DNA of 64,000 nt from Dysgonomonas sp. 25 (lineage in GTDB: Bacteria; Bacteroidota; Bacteroidia; Bacteroidales; Dysgonomonadaceae). Under the pieces are notes generated by a model. The model was not told the origin of the DNA, did no database searches, and saw nothing but the letters and a program-made list of their open reading frames with translations. This document shows, piece after piece, positions 27,945 through 37,260 of the stretch (positions are counted from its first letter, which is position 1; every line of letters begins with the position of its first letter). The position numbers and the translations under genes are program-made. Location: assembly GCF_010501075.1 (NCBI RefSeq), contig NZ_QVMN01000002.1, positions 186,001 through 250,000 on the forward strand. The letters run 5' to 3'.

Positions 27945-29207
27945 TTAAAATTGGATAACTGTATTATTGTCGGATGGGAAGAAATCCAGTTCGAAGTCGG
28001 ATATATCCCCGCCCATCTGGTTGTTTATCTTGTTCAGGTCGTCGGCTAACGATTGCAATTCGGGGGTAATAGTCTCATCCCCTGCCATATGCAAGATAAA
28101 GAGTTGAGCGGCAAATTCGGTCAGAATATCCTCTGTCTCCTTCGGCGAAGTCATGTATAAGGCTTTCAACTTATTCTTAGCCAACTGTTTGCCTATCCGC
28201 AACAGATTGCCTTTGCTTTCGTCTACCAAACGGAGATTCTCCGGCAAAGAATTGATATTGAAAGTCATAACATTCGCCTGATCGGGATAGTAGTAAACAA
28301 AACGGTAGGCAAAAGGGTAGGAGGACAGCGATGCCGTTTCCACATCGTGCAACTTATTACCTTCGGGCGAGAGGTAGGTTGTAATATCGTTGGCATGGCA
28401 ATGCCCGGTAAAGATAACCCGCATCCCTTTGTCGGCGAATAATTGCCTCAAACGTCCATAATCGTCGACAAGGTAGTTTTTCATCAGCGCCGATTGATAC
28501 ATAAAATGTTCGGTGATGCCCCAGTGCATCATGCCTATCACGCTAATATTCTTGCTCTTGGCTTCATCCAGTATGTTGACGATCCATTTTTCTGTCTCCT
28601 GCGAAATCCGGCCTTCGGATAAAGTACGGTTCGTGTAGCGTTTATATTGTGCCGCGTCGATGGCGACCAGCCATGTATGTTCGTCGAGGACGGCTGCATA
28701 GCTGAGCGAAGCGGTATCGCGATCGAAAGCGTCGGCATAGCCACACCTATTATATATATGTACAAATTCTTCGGGCGAGGTATTCTCCGTTTGATACGTT
28801 CTATTGCCTACATAGCCTATCGGATCGGGAACGTTGATGTCGTGATTGCCGGGAATGACAAATACTTTTGTGCCTGCTTCCTGTAGTGGTTTTAGCTTCT
28901 TTGCAAAGTCAATATGGCTTTGTCGTTCGCCGTCTTTGGTTATGTCGCCGCAGATGAGCAGTACATCCGGCTTCCAGTTGGAATGTAGATAAAAATGCAT
29001 GACCGAATCGAGGATGGCAGGCGTATATTGTATCATCCTCCCCGATGCGTACATATAATCTTCTACAGCATACCCTCCGTCCATCAACTTTTCGGATAGG
29101 TAATGCGTATCGCTGATAACGCCTATTTTCAGCGGTTCGGTTGCTTGCCCCTGCACCGCCAACGGAAGCAGCAGGATAAGTGCTATATATATAATGCGTA
29201 TTTTCAT
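27945..29207 (-). CDS. Secreted metallophosphoesterase
   Basis: 420 residues from ATG 29207; the signal peptide runs to about VQGQA. Calcineurin-like phosphoesterase motifs occur in order: ISDTHY (D-x-H), CGDITKDG (G-D), PGNHDIN (G-N-H-D), MMHWG (His) and TGHCHAND (G-H-x-H). It is probably periplasmic or exported. The physiological substrate is unknown. An upstream ATG (29237) would put ten residues, mostly Lys-rich, before the signal peptide; the later start is more natural. Confidence 0.88.
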   Translation of the reverse strand: MKIRIIYIALILLLPLAVQGQATEPLKIGVISDTHYLSEKLMDGGYAVEDYMYASGRMIQYTPAILDSVMHFYLHSNWKPDVLLICGDITKDGERQSHIDFAKKLKPLQEAGTKVFVIPGNHDINVPDPIGYVGNRTYQTENTSPEEFVHIYNRCGYADAFDRDTASLSYAAVLDEHTWLVAIDAAQYKRYTNRTLSEGRISQETEKWIVNILDEAKSKNISVIGMMHWGITEHFMYQSALMKNYLVDDYGRLRQLFADKGMRVIFTGHCHANDITTYLSPEGNKLHDVETASLSSYPFAYRFVYYYPDQANVMTFNINSLPENLRLVDESKGNLLRIGKQLAKNKLKALYMTSPKETEDILTEFAAQLFILHMAGDETITPELQSLADDLNKINNQMGGDISDFELDFFPSDNNTVIQF

Positions 29208-29235
29208 TTTTTGTTTTATTTTTTTAATATTCCCC

Positions 29236-29850
29236 AAAAAGTAACAAACCCCTATTCATTTTTGATGCTTTTGGGCGAGTTACTTTTTTCATTATAGCAA
29301 ATGCTCTTTGTCATGCAGAGTAAAACGAAACATCTCGTCACATTTATCAGAAAGAGACTTCTCACTTTCGTTCGAAGTGACAGGAAAAAGTAACACTTCT
29401 CTACTTGTTTTCGATGTTTTTTGGCGAGTTACTTTTTTTATTATACAAATGCTTTTTGTCATGCTGAGTAAAACGAAGCATCTCGTCACTTTATCAAGAA
29501 GAAACTTCTCACTTTCGTTCGAAGTGACAGGAAAAAGTAACACTTCTCTACTTGTTTTCGATGTTTTTTGGCGAGTTACTTTTTTCATTATAGCTAATGC
29601 TCTTTGTCATGCTGAGTAAAACGAAGCATCTCGTCACTTTATCAGAAAGAGACTTCTCACTTTCGTTCGAAGTGACAGGAAAAAGTAACACTTCTCTACT
29701 TCTTTTCGATGTTTGTGGTAAAAAAAATGTCAAGTTTTATATAAGAACGCTTTCTTATAACTTATCAACTCGTATACTTGTTTACTTGTCAACTTGTTTA
29801 CTCGTCTACTCGTTCACTCGTCAACTTATAAATAAATATAGATAAACTTG
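29236..29850 (-). repeat. Composite repeat block, inverted copy of the block at 15515-16078
   Basis: Same modules as the earlier block, in opposite orientation. Three elements with TGTCA...TGACA ends lie at 29309-29382 (74 bp), 29457-29529 and 29605-29677 (73 bp each). They alternate with spacer modules bounded by GTTACTTTTT/AAAAAGTAAC (the first and last divergent). Then come seven 8-mers (29770-29825) and the 27-bp leader near 29823-29849. It fills the divergent gap between the phosphoesterase and folB (29208-29993). The ORFs here, on both strands, are repeat translations. Confidence 0.88.
29770..29825 (-). repeat. Degenerate 8-mer satellite, seven units
   Basis: Seven exact 8-base units on the minus strand: GTTGACGA, GTGAACGA, GTAGACGA, GTAAACAA, GTTGACAA, GTAAACAA, GTATACGA. 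All fit GTNNACRA; positions 3, 4 and 7 vary and the others do not. Confidence 0.9.
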
Positions 29851-29993
29851 TAGCCATATAATCGAGTCATTACAAAAATACTTCTTTTAATTTATAATTC
29901 TACCCCTTCTTGTTCAGATTTTAACCCCGCGAGATTTCGATATTTGAAACAGAATACGCATATTTGTACGAATTTTAAAAGGAGACGCGCTTA

Positions 29994-30347
29994 ATGGAGA
30001 GTTATATACAGCTTGAAAACATAGAACTATTTGCCTATCATGGAGTTATGCTCCAAGAGCGGGTAGTAGGCAATACATTCAAAATAGATGTGAAAATAAA
30101 AGTAGATGTAAGCTATGCGGCTGAAAATGACGATTTAGCCGATACTGTCAATTATGCCGAGGTATACGAGCTTATCAAAAAAGAAATGGCTATTCCCTCC
30201 AAATTGATTGAACATGTTGCCAAAAGAATTATCAATAGCATAAAGACAACCTATCCTCAAGTAGAGCAGGTTGAAATAAAATTATCCAAGCGTAATCCCC
30301 CGATTGAAGGTCAGGTAGATTACGCCAGTGTAATACTGATTGATTGA
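29994..30347 (+). CDS. folB: Dihydroneopterin aldolase
   Basis: 117 residues. Folate pathway enzyme converting dihydroneopterin to 6-hydroxymethyl-dihydropterin and glycolaldehyde. FolB features: I-x-L-E-N-I-E-L-F-A-Y-H-G-V at the N-terminus, DTVNYAEVYELI, LIEHVAKRI (with the Glu of the active site) and V-K-L-S-K-like IKLSKRNPPI. An AAGGAG ribosome binding site lies 9 bases before the ATG, unusually strong for this genome. It is followed closely by the RNA methylase gene. Confidence 0.93.
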   Translation: MESYIQLENIELFAYHGVMLQERVVGNTFKIDVKIKVDVSYAAENDDLADTVNYAEVYELIKKEMAIPSKLIEHVAKRIINSIKTTYPQVEQVEIKLSKRNPPIEGQVDYASVILID

Positions 30348-30354
30348 CAATAGA

Positions 30355-30882
30355 ATGAGAGTAAAAAAAATAACCGAATTAGCACGAATCTCTGTCGATG
30401 AGTTTAAGCAAACCGGGAAAATCCCGTTGACTGTCGTATTAGATAACGTCCGCAGCCTCAATAATATAGGTTCTGTATTCCGCACGGCCGATGCCTTCCT
30501 TATCGAATCCATTTGCCTGTGTGGTATAACAGCGCAACCCCCTCATGCCGAGATACATAAAACCGCATTAGGAGCCGAGGATTCAGTCGATTGGCGCTAT
30601 TATCCCGATACGTTGCACGCATTGGACGAGCTGAAAAAGCAAGGCTATATCATTTGTGCTATCGAGCAGGCTACCGGCAGTATTCCATTGGATACGCTTG
30701 ACGTTGATAAGAGTAGAAAATATGCTGTGATACTGGGCAATGAGGTGAAAGGCGTGGAGCAGCCGGTTGTGGATGCCTGCGATTGTTGCATCGAAATACC
30801 CCAGTTCGGCACGAAGCATTCGCTCAATGTTTCCATTGCGGGAGGCTTGGTTTTATGGGAATTTTTCAAGAAACTACGTTGA
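30355..30882 (+). CDS. TrmH/SpoU family RNA 2'-O-methyltransferase
   Basis: 175 residues from ATG 30355, a SPOUT-fold enzyme using S-adenosylmethionine. The three SpoU motifs are present: LDNVRSLNNIGSVFRTADAF, ILGNEVKGV, and IPQFGTKHSLNVSIAGG. It methylates a ribose in tRNA or rRNA; the exact target is not predictable. No N-terminal RNA-binding domain of the RlmB type is present. An alternative TTG start (30340) would overlap the folB end. Confidence 0.92.
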   Translation: MRVKKITELARISVDEFKQTGKIPLTVVLDNVRSLNNIGSVFRTADAFLIESICLCGITAQPPHAEIHKTALGAEDSVDWRYYPDTLHALDELKKQGYIICAIEQATGSIPLDTLDVDKSRKYAVILGNEVKGVEQPVVDACDCCIEIPQFGTKHSLNVSIAGGLVLWEFFKKLR

Positions 30883-30898
30883 TTTGTAAAGTTTTTAT

Positions 30899-30906
30899 TA
30901 TTTTTG
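30899..30906 (+). promoter_or_regulatory. -7 element TATTTTTG for the DUF4301 gene
   Basis: TAnnTTTG match 30 bases before ATG 30937. TTG at 30879-30881 would give a spacer of 17 bases. Confidence 0.45.
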
Positions 30907-30936
30907 CCATTCACAATGAATTCTTAAAAACGATTT

Positions 30937-32472
30937 ATGGAAAATGTAAATCTTACGGAAGAAGATAAATTGCTTCTTCAGAAAAAGGGAATATCAGAAG
31001 AAGAGTTGTACAAACAGTTAGATTGTTTCCGTCAGGGATTTCCTTACCTTGACATTGTAGCTCCTGCTTCCGTCGAAAGAGGTATAAAAATCATTGCCCC
31101 GGAAGATGAAACTGCTTATCTCGATTTATGGGATAACTATCTGGGATGCGGGAAATCCGTTACGAAGTTTGTACCGGCATCGGGTGCGGCAAGCCGCATG
31201 TTTAAAGATTTATTTGCATTTGTCGATGCCTCTTATACTACTCCCGAAACCGATTTTGAAAGAGAATTCTTTGACAATATCCAAGATTTTGCTTTTTACG
31301 AAGACCTGGATGACGTTTGTCTGGCAAACGAAGGCAAGAATATTGCCGATTTGCTCTCGTCAGGGAATTACAAAGCGGTAGTGGTGAATTTGCTCACCGA
31401 AAAAGGATTGAACTATGGTAACCTCCCCAAAGGATTGCTGAAATTTCATAAATATCAGGCTTCATCCCGCACTCCGGTCGAAGAGCATTTGAAAGAAGGT
31501 TATTTGTATACTAAAACCTCGACAAACGATATAAATATCCACTTTACAGTCTCGCCCGAGCATCGCTCGTTGTTCGAGGCACTGGTAAGTGAGAAATTGC
31601 CCTTTCTGGAAGATGAGCTCGGAGTTAAGTACCATGTGTCTTTCAGTGAGCAAAAACCGAGTACCGACACGGTTGCTGCCGACGCCGAAAACAACCCTTT
31701 CAGAGAGAATGGTAAAATGCTTTTCCGTCCCGGTGGGCATGGCGCATTGATAGAGAATCTGAACGATTTGGACTCGGATATTGTCTTTATTAAGAATATA
31801 GACAATGTCGTTCCTGATAAATACAAAACGGTTGAGACCAAGTATAAAAAGATATTGGCCGGCGTTCTGGTTGATACACAGACCAAAATATCGGAATACC
31901 TCAACCTGTTGGACGGCGGGAAATATACGCATGAACAATTGCTGGATATATTATATTTTTTGCAAAATGTGTTAAATGTCAAAAATCCCGACACAAAAAT
32001 GTTGGAGGATTCCGAATTAGTATTATATTTGAAAAAGAAACTCGATCGTCCTTGCCGCGTATGTGGAATGGTGAAAAATGTGGGTGAACCGGGAGGTGGT
32101 CCGTTTCTGGCTGTTGATACAGACGAAACTATATCTCCTCAGATTCTGGAAAGTTCGCAAATAGATATGAACAATCCGGAGAAAAAGGCTATGTTTGCTG
32201 ATGGTACACACTTCAACCCGGTCGATTTGGTTTGCGGAATAAAAGATTACAGAGGTAATCATTTCAATCTGAAAAATTTTGTGGATCTTAATACCGGTTT
32301 TATTTCGATAAAATCGAAGAATGGCAGGGAGCTGAAAGCTCTTGAGTTACCAGGGCTGTGGAATGGGGCAATGTCGGATTGGAACACGATTTTCGTGGAG
32401 GTGCCGATAGAAACATTCAACCCTGTTAAAACGGTCAATGACTTATTGCGCAAACATCATATGCAAGTCTGA
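30937..32472 (+). CDS. DUF4301 protein
   Basis: 511 residues, matching DUF4301 over most of its length; a family found mainly in Bacteroidota. Recognisable parts are KFVPASGAASRMFKDL near residue 80, KGLLKFHKY, RTPVEEHL, FRPGGHGALIENLNDLD and CRVCGMVKNVGEPGGGPF with C-x-x-C. The G-A-A-S-R and G-G-H-G-A segments resemble sugar-nucleotide or nucleotide-binding loops, but no reaction is known. No signal peptide, so it is cytoplasmic. Monocistronic. Confidence 0.85.
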   Translation: MENVNLTEEDKLLLQKKGISEEELYKQLDCFRQGFPYLDIVAPASVERGIKIIAPEDETAYLDLWDNYLGCGKSVTKFVPASGAASRMFKDLFAFVDASYTTPETDFEREFFDNIQDFAFYEDLDDVCLANEGKNIADLLSSGNYKAVVVNLLTEKGLNYGNLPKGLLKFHKYQASSRTPVEEHLKEGYLYTKTSTNDINIHFTVSPEHRSLFEALVSEKLPFLEDELGVKYHVSFSEQKPSTDTVAADAENNPFRENGKMLFRPGGHGALIENLNDLDSDIVFIKNIDNVVPDKYKTVETKYKKILAGVLVDTQTKISEYLNLLDGGKYTHEQLLDILYFLQNVLNVKNPDTKMLEDSELVLYLKKKLDRPCRVCGMVKNVGEPGGGPFLAVDTDETISPQILESSQIDMNNPEKKAMFADGTHFNPVDLVCGIKDYRGNHFNLKNFVDLNTGFISIKSKNGRELKALELPGLWNGAMSDWNTIFVEVPIETFNPVKTVNDLLRKHHMQV

Positions 32473-32542
32473 TGTTGAGTATGCAAAAGTTAAACATATG
32501 CATAAATTTCAGAAAAAACTTTTTTATAAATAGATTTATATC

Positions 32543-32550
32543 TATATTTG
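32543..32550 (+). promoter_or_regulatory. -7 element TATATTTG for the secreted-protein operon
   Basis: TAnnTTTG match about 118 bases before the chosen ATG at 32668, so the leader would be long. Confidence 0.45.
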
Positions 32551-32667
32551 TGCTGTGAAAAGTTTTGAGGTATAATTAACGACTTAATACATTTTTTATT
32601 TTAAAGGTTACCAGCAGTGAAAGCTTTTATATTGAATAGAATGACGAACTTTGATAAAACTACAATA

Positions 32668-35202
32668 ATGAATTTACGATTTTTACTAATCGCTACTATC
32701 CTATTATTCCCTTTTGTGCTTAATGCTCAAGTTTTACCTCCTCCATCTACAGGGGACATGAAGACTACACCCGTTAAGTTTTATTCGGAAGGAAAAATGT
32801 TTGTAGGTGATAATGCAGTGAATGCCACTCAGGCTGTGATGTATGTAGACGGATCGATGAAGTATGCTTCGTCTGGTACGGCTGCGGGTACGGTTGTCGT
32901 TGAACAGGATGGTATAACCGAATTGACCGGGGATATTATTGATGCGATGGCTGCAAAAGATCCTTCTGCGCCGGATAAGTTATTTGTGAATACGGCTACT
33001 CCTACTAAACAAGGTGTTATTAGCTTTGTGGGAGAGGAGAAGACACAGTATATATATAGGGACAGAACAGCTGCGGTAAAAAGTGCCGATGGTTATAATT
33101 ATTTGAATTTTCCTACTATACGTGTTGCCCAGAAATTGACTTCTCCACATACGCTTCCTACACAGGTGGATATGACTAAAAATTTGCAGGTTGTTGTATG
33201 GCCGTTTGTGGCTATGTCTGTAGATAATATAGAGGTCGGTGATCCATCTAAGATAGGAGCTGATCGCTATGGAGCTTTCACCGTGGAGGCTTCTTATAAT
33301 ACAGAGGACCATGTGGCTACTATGTCTGCAGACGAAGCTCGAAAATTATATATTCCGAGGGTGTTTATCGATAAGGTAAATGGATCTGATGCCGATAATG
33401 CGGGAGCGTCTTCGGCTGGTTGGATGCGCTATAACCTAAAACTGAATAATTGTATATTTAAAGATGGGTCTCAGGTTTGGGACATAAATAAAACAATATA
33501 TGTGGGAAATGATGCGAATAAACGTCATTTGACGCCATTCTCTTCTCCGTTTAAAGAAACGGCATTAGACTATATGTATTATAGTTTTGTAATGTCGGTC
33601 GGTGCTACATCTTCTACTTGGTTGCCGGGTTTGTCTATAACAGATCCTCGCTTCAGAATGAAGGCAGGTAGTGGCTATTTTATGGCTATGGAAGCAGGTG
33701 TGAATGTTGCTGATAATGCTTATCTCGATTTTAATCCAAACCCCACTAATACTGCGGTTATACTTAAAGAGTTGACTTTTGCTCATGATTTTAAAGATAT
33801 CTATGATAATAATAATAATATTAATCCTTTTGGTCGGGTAAAAGGTGAAATCCAATTCTCGCGTAAGTTGTTAGCTGATTATCATAATACTCCTGCAGTT
33901 TCTTATTATAAAGAGGGGTATTCCCAGTTTGCATCAAATGCTGTTTCTCTAAATTCATTGAAAGAATATTTCACACGCTCTACGCAAGGGATAGATGTTC
34001 AATTGAATGAAGGACTTAACTTTGTGGCAAATCCATATATGCTTCCATTAGATTTGGAGCCACTTTTGAATACTGCACCAGGTGACGGAGGTGATACTTT
34101 TGATTTGCCCGCTGGTACAATTTCTAATACTCATGGAGCAAATAAAATACGATCTAAATTTTGGGTTATCCATAACTCTTATATTGAGCATATTGGAAAC
34201 CAGGGCTGGTGGGGTGATGCCTATAAGTTCTACATAAATGCATATATCGCACAATACGATGGCTCTACTAGTTGGATAGGTCCTTCAGGGCCGAGTCCTT
34301 CGGTTTACTATGCACCACCGTTGTCTGTCTTTGCTGTCGAAGCAAGTGATCCTATCCTTTTGAAATTTAGAGCTCGGGTAGAGGCTGATGTCGCTCCTAC
34401 AGATTTAAGGAAGAATGTTACTACACCTAAATCTGTAAAATCCTCTCTATCTACTCCTGTCGATGAAGTGTTATTCAGTACAGTAAATAAGACTACTGGT
34501 ATTGAGGATCGTATATCGCTTGTGTTCCGCGATAAAATGATGACGGACGCCGAATATAAAGATATAAATGTACATAAAATGTTTGCCCGCTCAGTAGCAG
34601 CACAAGACAAGGTGTCATATCTTGAAGGAGCGCTGTATACAAAAACGACTGACGGCGATATGGTACCGCTTGCTATCAATGCACTGCCTACAGATATCAA
34701 ACAATTGGCATTGTACGTTGTGCCGCCTAAGACTGGTGAACAGGTAATTGAGATCACTCCATATAGAATGAATACATTGCAGTCAATAGATCGTATTTGG
34801 ATCGAAGATAAATTGACTGGTGACATAAAGGAAATGCTTCCTGAAGAGTCGCTTGAATATACTATCGCAGCTACAGGCGAGAATCCTAAAAACGGATTAA
34901 AAAATAGATTTGTCCTATACTTCAATGAGTTGCCGAATGACGCAGGCAATGTTATTCCGGAAGAATCTCCATTAGCAGTCTCGTATTTCCAGCAAACAAT
35001 ATATGTGACAGGATTACAGGATATTGATAATGGTAGCAGGCTCGAAGTATATGATTTGCAAGGACGTTTGGTAGCCAAAGATATAATTGACTCTGTTGGT
35101 GAAAGAATGGAGATTTACAAACCACTTTCGCAAGGAGCGTATGTCGTGAAAATTACCGGTAAACGTAACTATAGAGGTAAATTTATGAGCCTGAAAAATT
35201 AA
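32668..35202 (+). CDS. Large secreted protein with a probable type IX secretion C-terminal domain
   Basis: 844 residues from ATG 32668, whose product starts with a clean signal peptide (MNLRFLLIATILLF to LNAQ). In-frame starts upstream (32641 ATG, 32617 GTG) would put extra residues before it. The body is beta-rich with no domain I recognise; it has an N-rich turn (DNNNNINPF) and many Y/F/W residues. The last 70 residues look like a type A sorting domain: ISYFQQ-like VSYFQQTIYVTGL, L-E-V-Y-D-L-Q-G-R-L-V, and L-S-Q-G-A-Y-V-V-K-I-T-G. Function unknown. The small gene at 35267 follows in the same direction and probably shares its transcript. Confidence 0.75.
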   Translation: MNLRFLLIATILLFPFVLNAQVLPPPSTGDMKTTPVKFYSEGKMFVGDNAVNATQAVMYVDGSMKYASSGTAAGTVVVEQDGITELTGDIIDAMAAKDPSAPDKLFVNTATPTKQGVISFVGEEKTQYIYRDRTAAVKSADGYNYLNFPTIRVAQKLTSPHTLPTQVDMTKNLQVVVWPFVAMSVDNIEVGDPSKIGADRYGAFTVEASYNTEDHVATMSADEARKLYIPRVFIDKVNGSDADNAGASSAGWMRYNLKLNNCIFKDGSQVWDINKTIYVGNDANKRHLTPFSSPFKETALDYMYYSFVMSVGATSSTWLPGLSITDPRFRMKAGSGYFMAMEAGVNVADNAYLDFNPNPTNTAVILKELTFAHDFKDIYDNNNNINPFGRVKGEIQFSRKLLADYHNTPAVSYYKEGYSQFASNAVSLNSLKEYFTRSTQGIDVQLNEGLNFVANPYMLPLDLEPLLNTAPGDGGDTFDLPAGTISNTHGANKIRSKFWVIHNSYIEHIGNQGWWGDAYKFYINAYIAQYDGSTSWIGPSGPSPSVYYAPPLSVFAVEASDPILLKFRARVEADVAPTDLRKNVTTPKSVKSSLSTPVDEVLFSTVNKTTGIEDRISLVFRDKMMTDAEYKDINVHKMFARSVAAQDKVSYLEGALYTKTTDGDMVPLAINALPTDIKQLALYVVPPKTGEQVIEITPYRMNTLQSIDRIWIEDKLTGDIKEMLPEESLEYTIAATGENPKNGLKNRFVLYFNELPNDAGNVIPEESPLAVSYFQQTIYVTGLQDIDNGSRLEVYDLQGRLVAKDIIDSVGERMEIYKPLSQGAYVVKITGKRNYRGKFMSLKN

Positions 35203-35266
35203 TCGAAATATACACAGAACTTACAACAAGATAGAACTATACGCTGATTTTAGAAAACAAGAATAG

Positions 35267-35635
35267 ATGAAAAATAGAATTATTATATTGGTATTTGTGA
35301 TGACTCTCTTTGGAGCCGCTTTCGGAGGTTCTTCAATCATGGCGAGTGAGGGAGGAGAGTTGCCATCAACTTCTTACTTGGAAGCAGAAAAACAGAGTTT
35401 CCTTCTTCAGAATAACACCGAACGTTCAACTGCGCCTATGTCAATGCACTTCGAAGCCTTTGGTCTCAGATCGAGTTGGGGGGATTATGATAACCTTTTC
35501 GGAGAAGATTGGCTAATGGGTGGTGAACACGTTGGAGCACCAATCGGAGAAGTAACGCCTATAGTAGTTGCACTTATATTGATACTTTACTTTATATATC
35601 GTAGTGTATCGATATCTAAGAGGAAGAATTTTTAA
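35267..35635 (+). CDS. Small secreted or membrane protein with a C-terminal sorting-signal-like tail
   Basis: 122 residues. N-terminal signal peptide (about 1-26). The middle is polar with FGLRSSWGDYDN. The tail has three parts: a short motif (GAPIGE), a hydrophobic helix (about residues 94-112) and a basic end (SKRKNF). This resembles sorting signals that are cut by sortase or exosortase-type enzymes, but no such enzyme is seen here. It could equally be a simple membrane anchor. It is 64 bases after the large secreted protein gene; the two may work together. The terminator at 35666 closes the operon. Confidence 0.65.
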   Translation: MKNRIIILVFVMTLFGAAFGGSSIMASEGGELPSTSYLEAEKQSFLLQNNTERSTAPMSMHFEAFGLRSSWGDYDNLFGEDWLMGGEHVGAPIGEVTPIVVALILILYFIYRSVSISKRKNF

Positions 35636-35665
35636 AAAAGAGTAAAAAATCGAATATATCGAATA

Positions 35666-35698
35666 AAAAAGAGACATTTTATAATGTCTCTTTTTTTA
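35666..35698. terminator. Bidirectional terminator between the secreted-protein operon and gdhA
   Basis: AAAAAGAGACATT and AATGTCTCTTTTT form a long perfect stem with a TTAT loop. A-tract and T-tract on the two sides serve both converging genes. Confidence 0.9.
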
Positions 35699-35722
35699 TA
35701 TACTACTATTGAGTTTCCTTGA

Positions 35723-37060
35723 TTAAATAACTCCTTGAGCGATCATTGCCCGTGCCACCTTCATAAAGCCGGCTATATTAGCACCTTTTACATAGTTTAT
35801 ATACCCATCTTTCTCCTTCCCATGTTCGATGCACTGCTGGTGAATATTTATCATAATCTGATGTAAACGGCTATCCACCTCTTCGGCAGACCATTGTATG
35901 TGCATTGCATTCTGGCTCATTTCCAACCCGGAAGTTGCTACACCACCCGCGTTGACAGCTTTTCCCGGAGCAAATAATATCTTCTTTTCGATGAAATAGT
36001 CTACAGCCTCGGCTGTACATCCCATATTCGATACTTCGGCTACACAAGTCACGCTATTCGAAACCAGCAACTCTGCATCCTGCTTATTCAGTTCATTCTG
36101 TATAGCACAAGGGAGCGCGATGTCTACCTTTTGTTCCCAAGGCTTTTTGCCTGCAAAGAACTTGCTGTTAGGATATTTTTCTGCATAAGGCGCAACGATA
36201 TCCTCGCCGGAATTGCGCAGTTCGAGCATATAGTCTATTTTCTCGCCCGATATACCGTCCGCATCATAGATATAGCCGTCAGGGCCGGATATAGTAACCA
36301 CTTTTCCTCCAAGCTCGACAGCTTTGAGGGCAGCACCCCAGGCAACGTTTCCGAATCCCGAAATAGCAATGGTCTTACCTTTAATATCGATATTTTTAGC
36401 TTTCAGTATCTCGTTTACGAAATACAATGCCCCATATCCAGTAGCTTCGGGGCGAACGAGCGAACCGCCGTATTCCAAGCCCTTTCCGGTGAAAGTTCCT
36501 GTATTTTCGCGCGCCAATTTCTTATACATACCATATAGATAGCCTATTTCGCGCGCTCCTACACCGATATCTCCGGCAGGAACGTCCGTGTCGGGGCCGA
36601 TATTCCGCCACAATTCCAGCATAAAAGCCTGGCAGAAACGCATAATTTCGGCACTCGATTTGCCTTTCGGGCTGAAATCGGAGCCACCTTTGGCACCTCC
36701 CATCGGAAGGGTAGTCAGGGCATTCTTAAAAGTTTGCTCGAATCCGAGGAATTTGAGCGATGACAAATTGACCGACGCATGGAAGCGTATACCTCCTTTG
36801 TATGGGCCTATTGTATTGTTGAATTGCACACGATAGCCGATATTGACCTGTATCTGCCCTTGGTCGTCTACCCACGGCACTTTGAACGTGAAAATCCTGT
36901 CCGGTTCGACAAGGCGCTCTATAATGCGGTGCTTTTCAAACTCGGGATGCTCGTTATATACTTCTTCTATCGAAACAAGCACTTCTTTTACAGCTTGCAG
37001 ATATTCACTTTCGCCGGGATGTTTGGCTTCGAGCGATGACAAAATGTTATCTATTTTCAT
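35723..37060 (-). CDS. gdhA: NADP-type glutamate dehydrogenase
   Basis: 445 residues, hexameric GDH that makes glutamate from 2-oxoglutarate and ammonia. The family pattern is present: YKGGIRFH, the catalytic-Lys loop P-M-G-G-A-K-G-G-S-D-F, the Rossmann G-F-G-N-V-A and the C-terminal ANIAGFMKVA. The length and GGAKGGSDF form match the bacterial NADP-dependent type. It is transcribed alone from a promoter at 37095-37127. Confidence 0.96.
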   Translation of the reverse strand: MKIDNILSSLEAKHPGESEYLQAVKEVLVSIEEVYNEHPEFEKHRIIERLVEPDRIFTFKVPWVDDQGQIQVNIGYRVQFNNTIGPYKGGIRFHASVNLSSLKFLGFEQTFKNALTTLPMGGAKGGSDFSPKGKSSAEIMRFCQAFMLELWRNIGPDTDVPAGDIGVGAREIGYLYGMYKKLARENTGTFTGKGLEYGGSLVRPEATGYGALYFVNEILKAKNIDIKGKTIAISGFGNVAWGAALKAVELGGKVVTISGPDGYIYDADGISGEKIDYMLELRNSGEDIVAPYAEKYPNSKFFAGKKPWEQKVDIALPCAIQNELNKQDAELLVSNSVTCVAEVSNMGCTAEAVDYFIEKKILFAPGKAVNAGGVATSGLEMSQNAMHIQWSAEEVDSRLHQIMINIHQQCIEHGKEKDGYINYVKGANIAGFMKVARAMIAQGVI

Positions 37061-37094
37061 GATATGATAAGTTTAAAAGGTTTATAGCCTATTA

Positions 37095-37127
37095 CAAATG
37101 TATAAATAAATATGAATAAATATCAAA
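37095..37127 (-). promoter_or_regulatory. Promoter of gdhA
   Basis: On the minus strand: TTTG (37124-37127), a 21-base spacer, TACATTTG (37095-37102). Confidence 0.55.
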
Positions 37128-37207
37128 TTGTTTATAAATCTTTTTCTTCTTCTGATTGTTATTTTTATATAACCTTTTGTGCGTCTTATTTCCCTTGTTT
37201 CCTTGAA

Positions 37208-37235
37208 TTGGAATGGAAAGTAAGCGCTATCTTTG
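37208..37235 (+). promoter_or_regulatory. Promoter of the TauE-DUF1634 pair
   Basis: TTG (37208-37210), a 17-base spacer, TATCTTTG (37228-37235), 25 bases before the ATG at 37261. Confidence 0.55.
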
Positions 37236-37260
37236 TAAACTGAATATTTTATAGAAGGAA

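Noticed and set aside
29292-29619. Overlapping frames on both strands in the 29 kb block
   Set aside because: Internally repetitive translations of the 73-bp element; no start or codon support.
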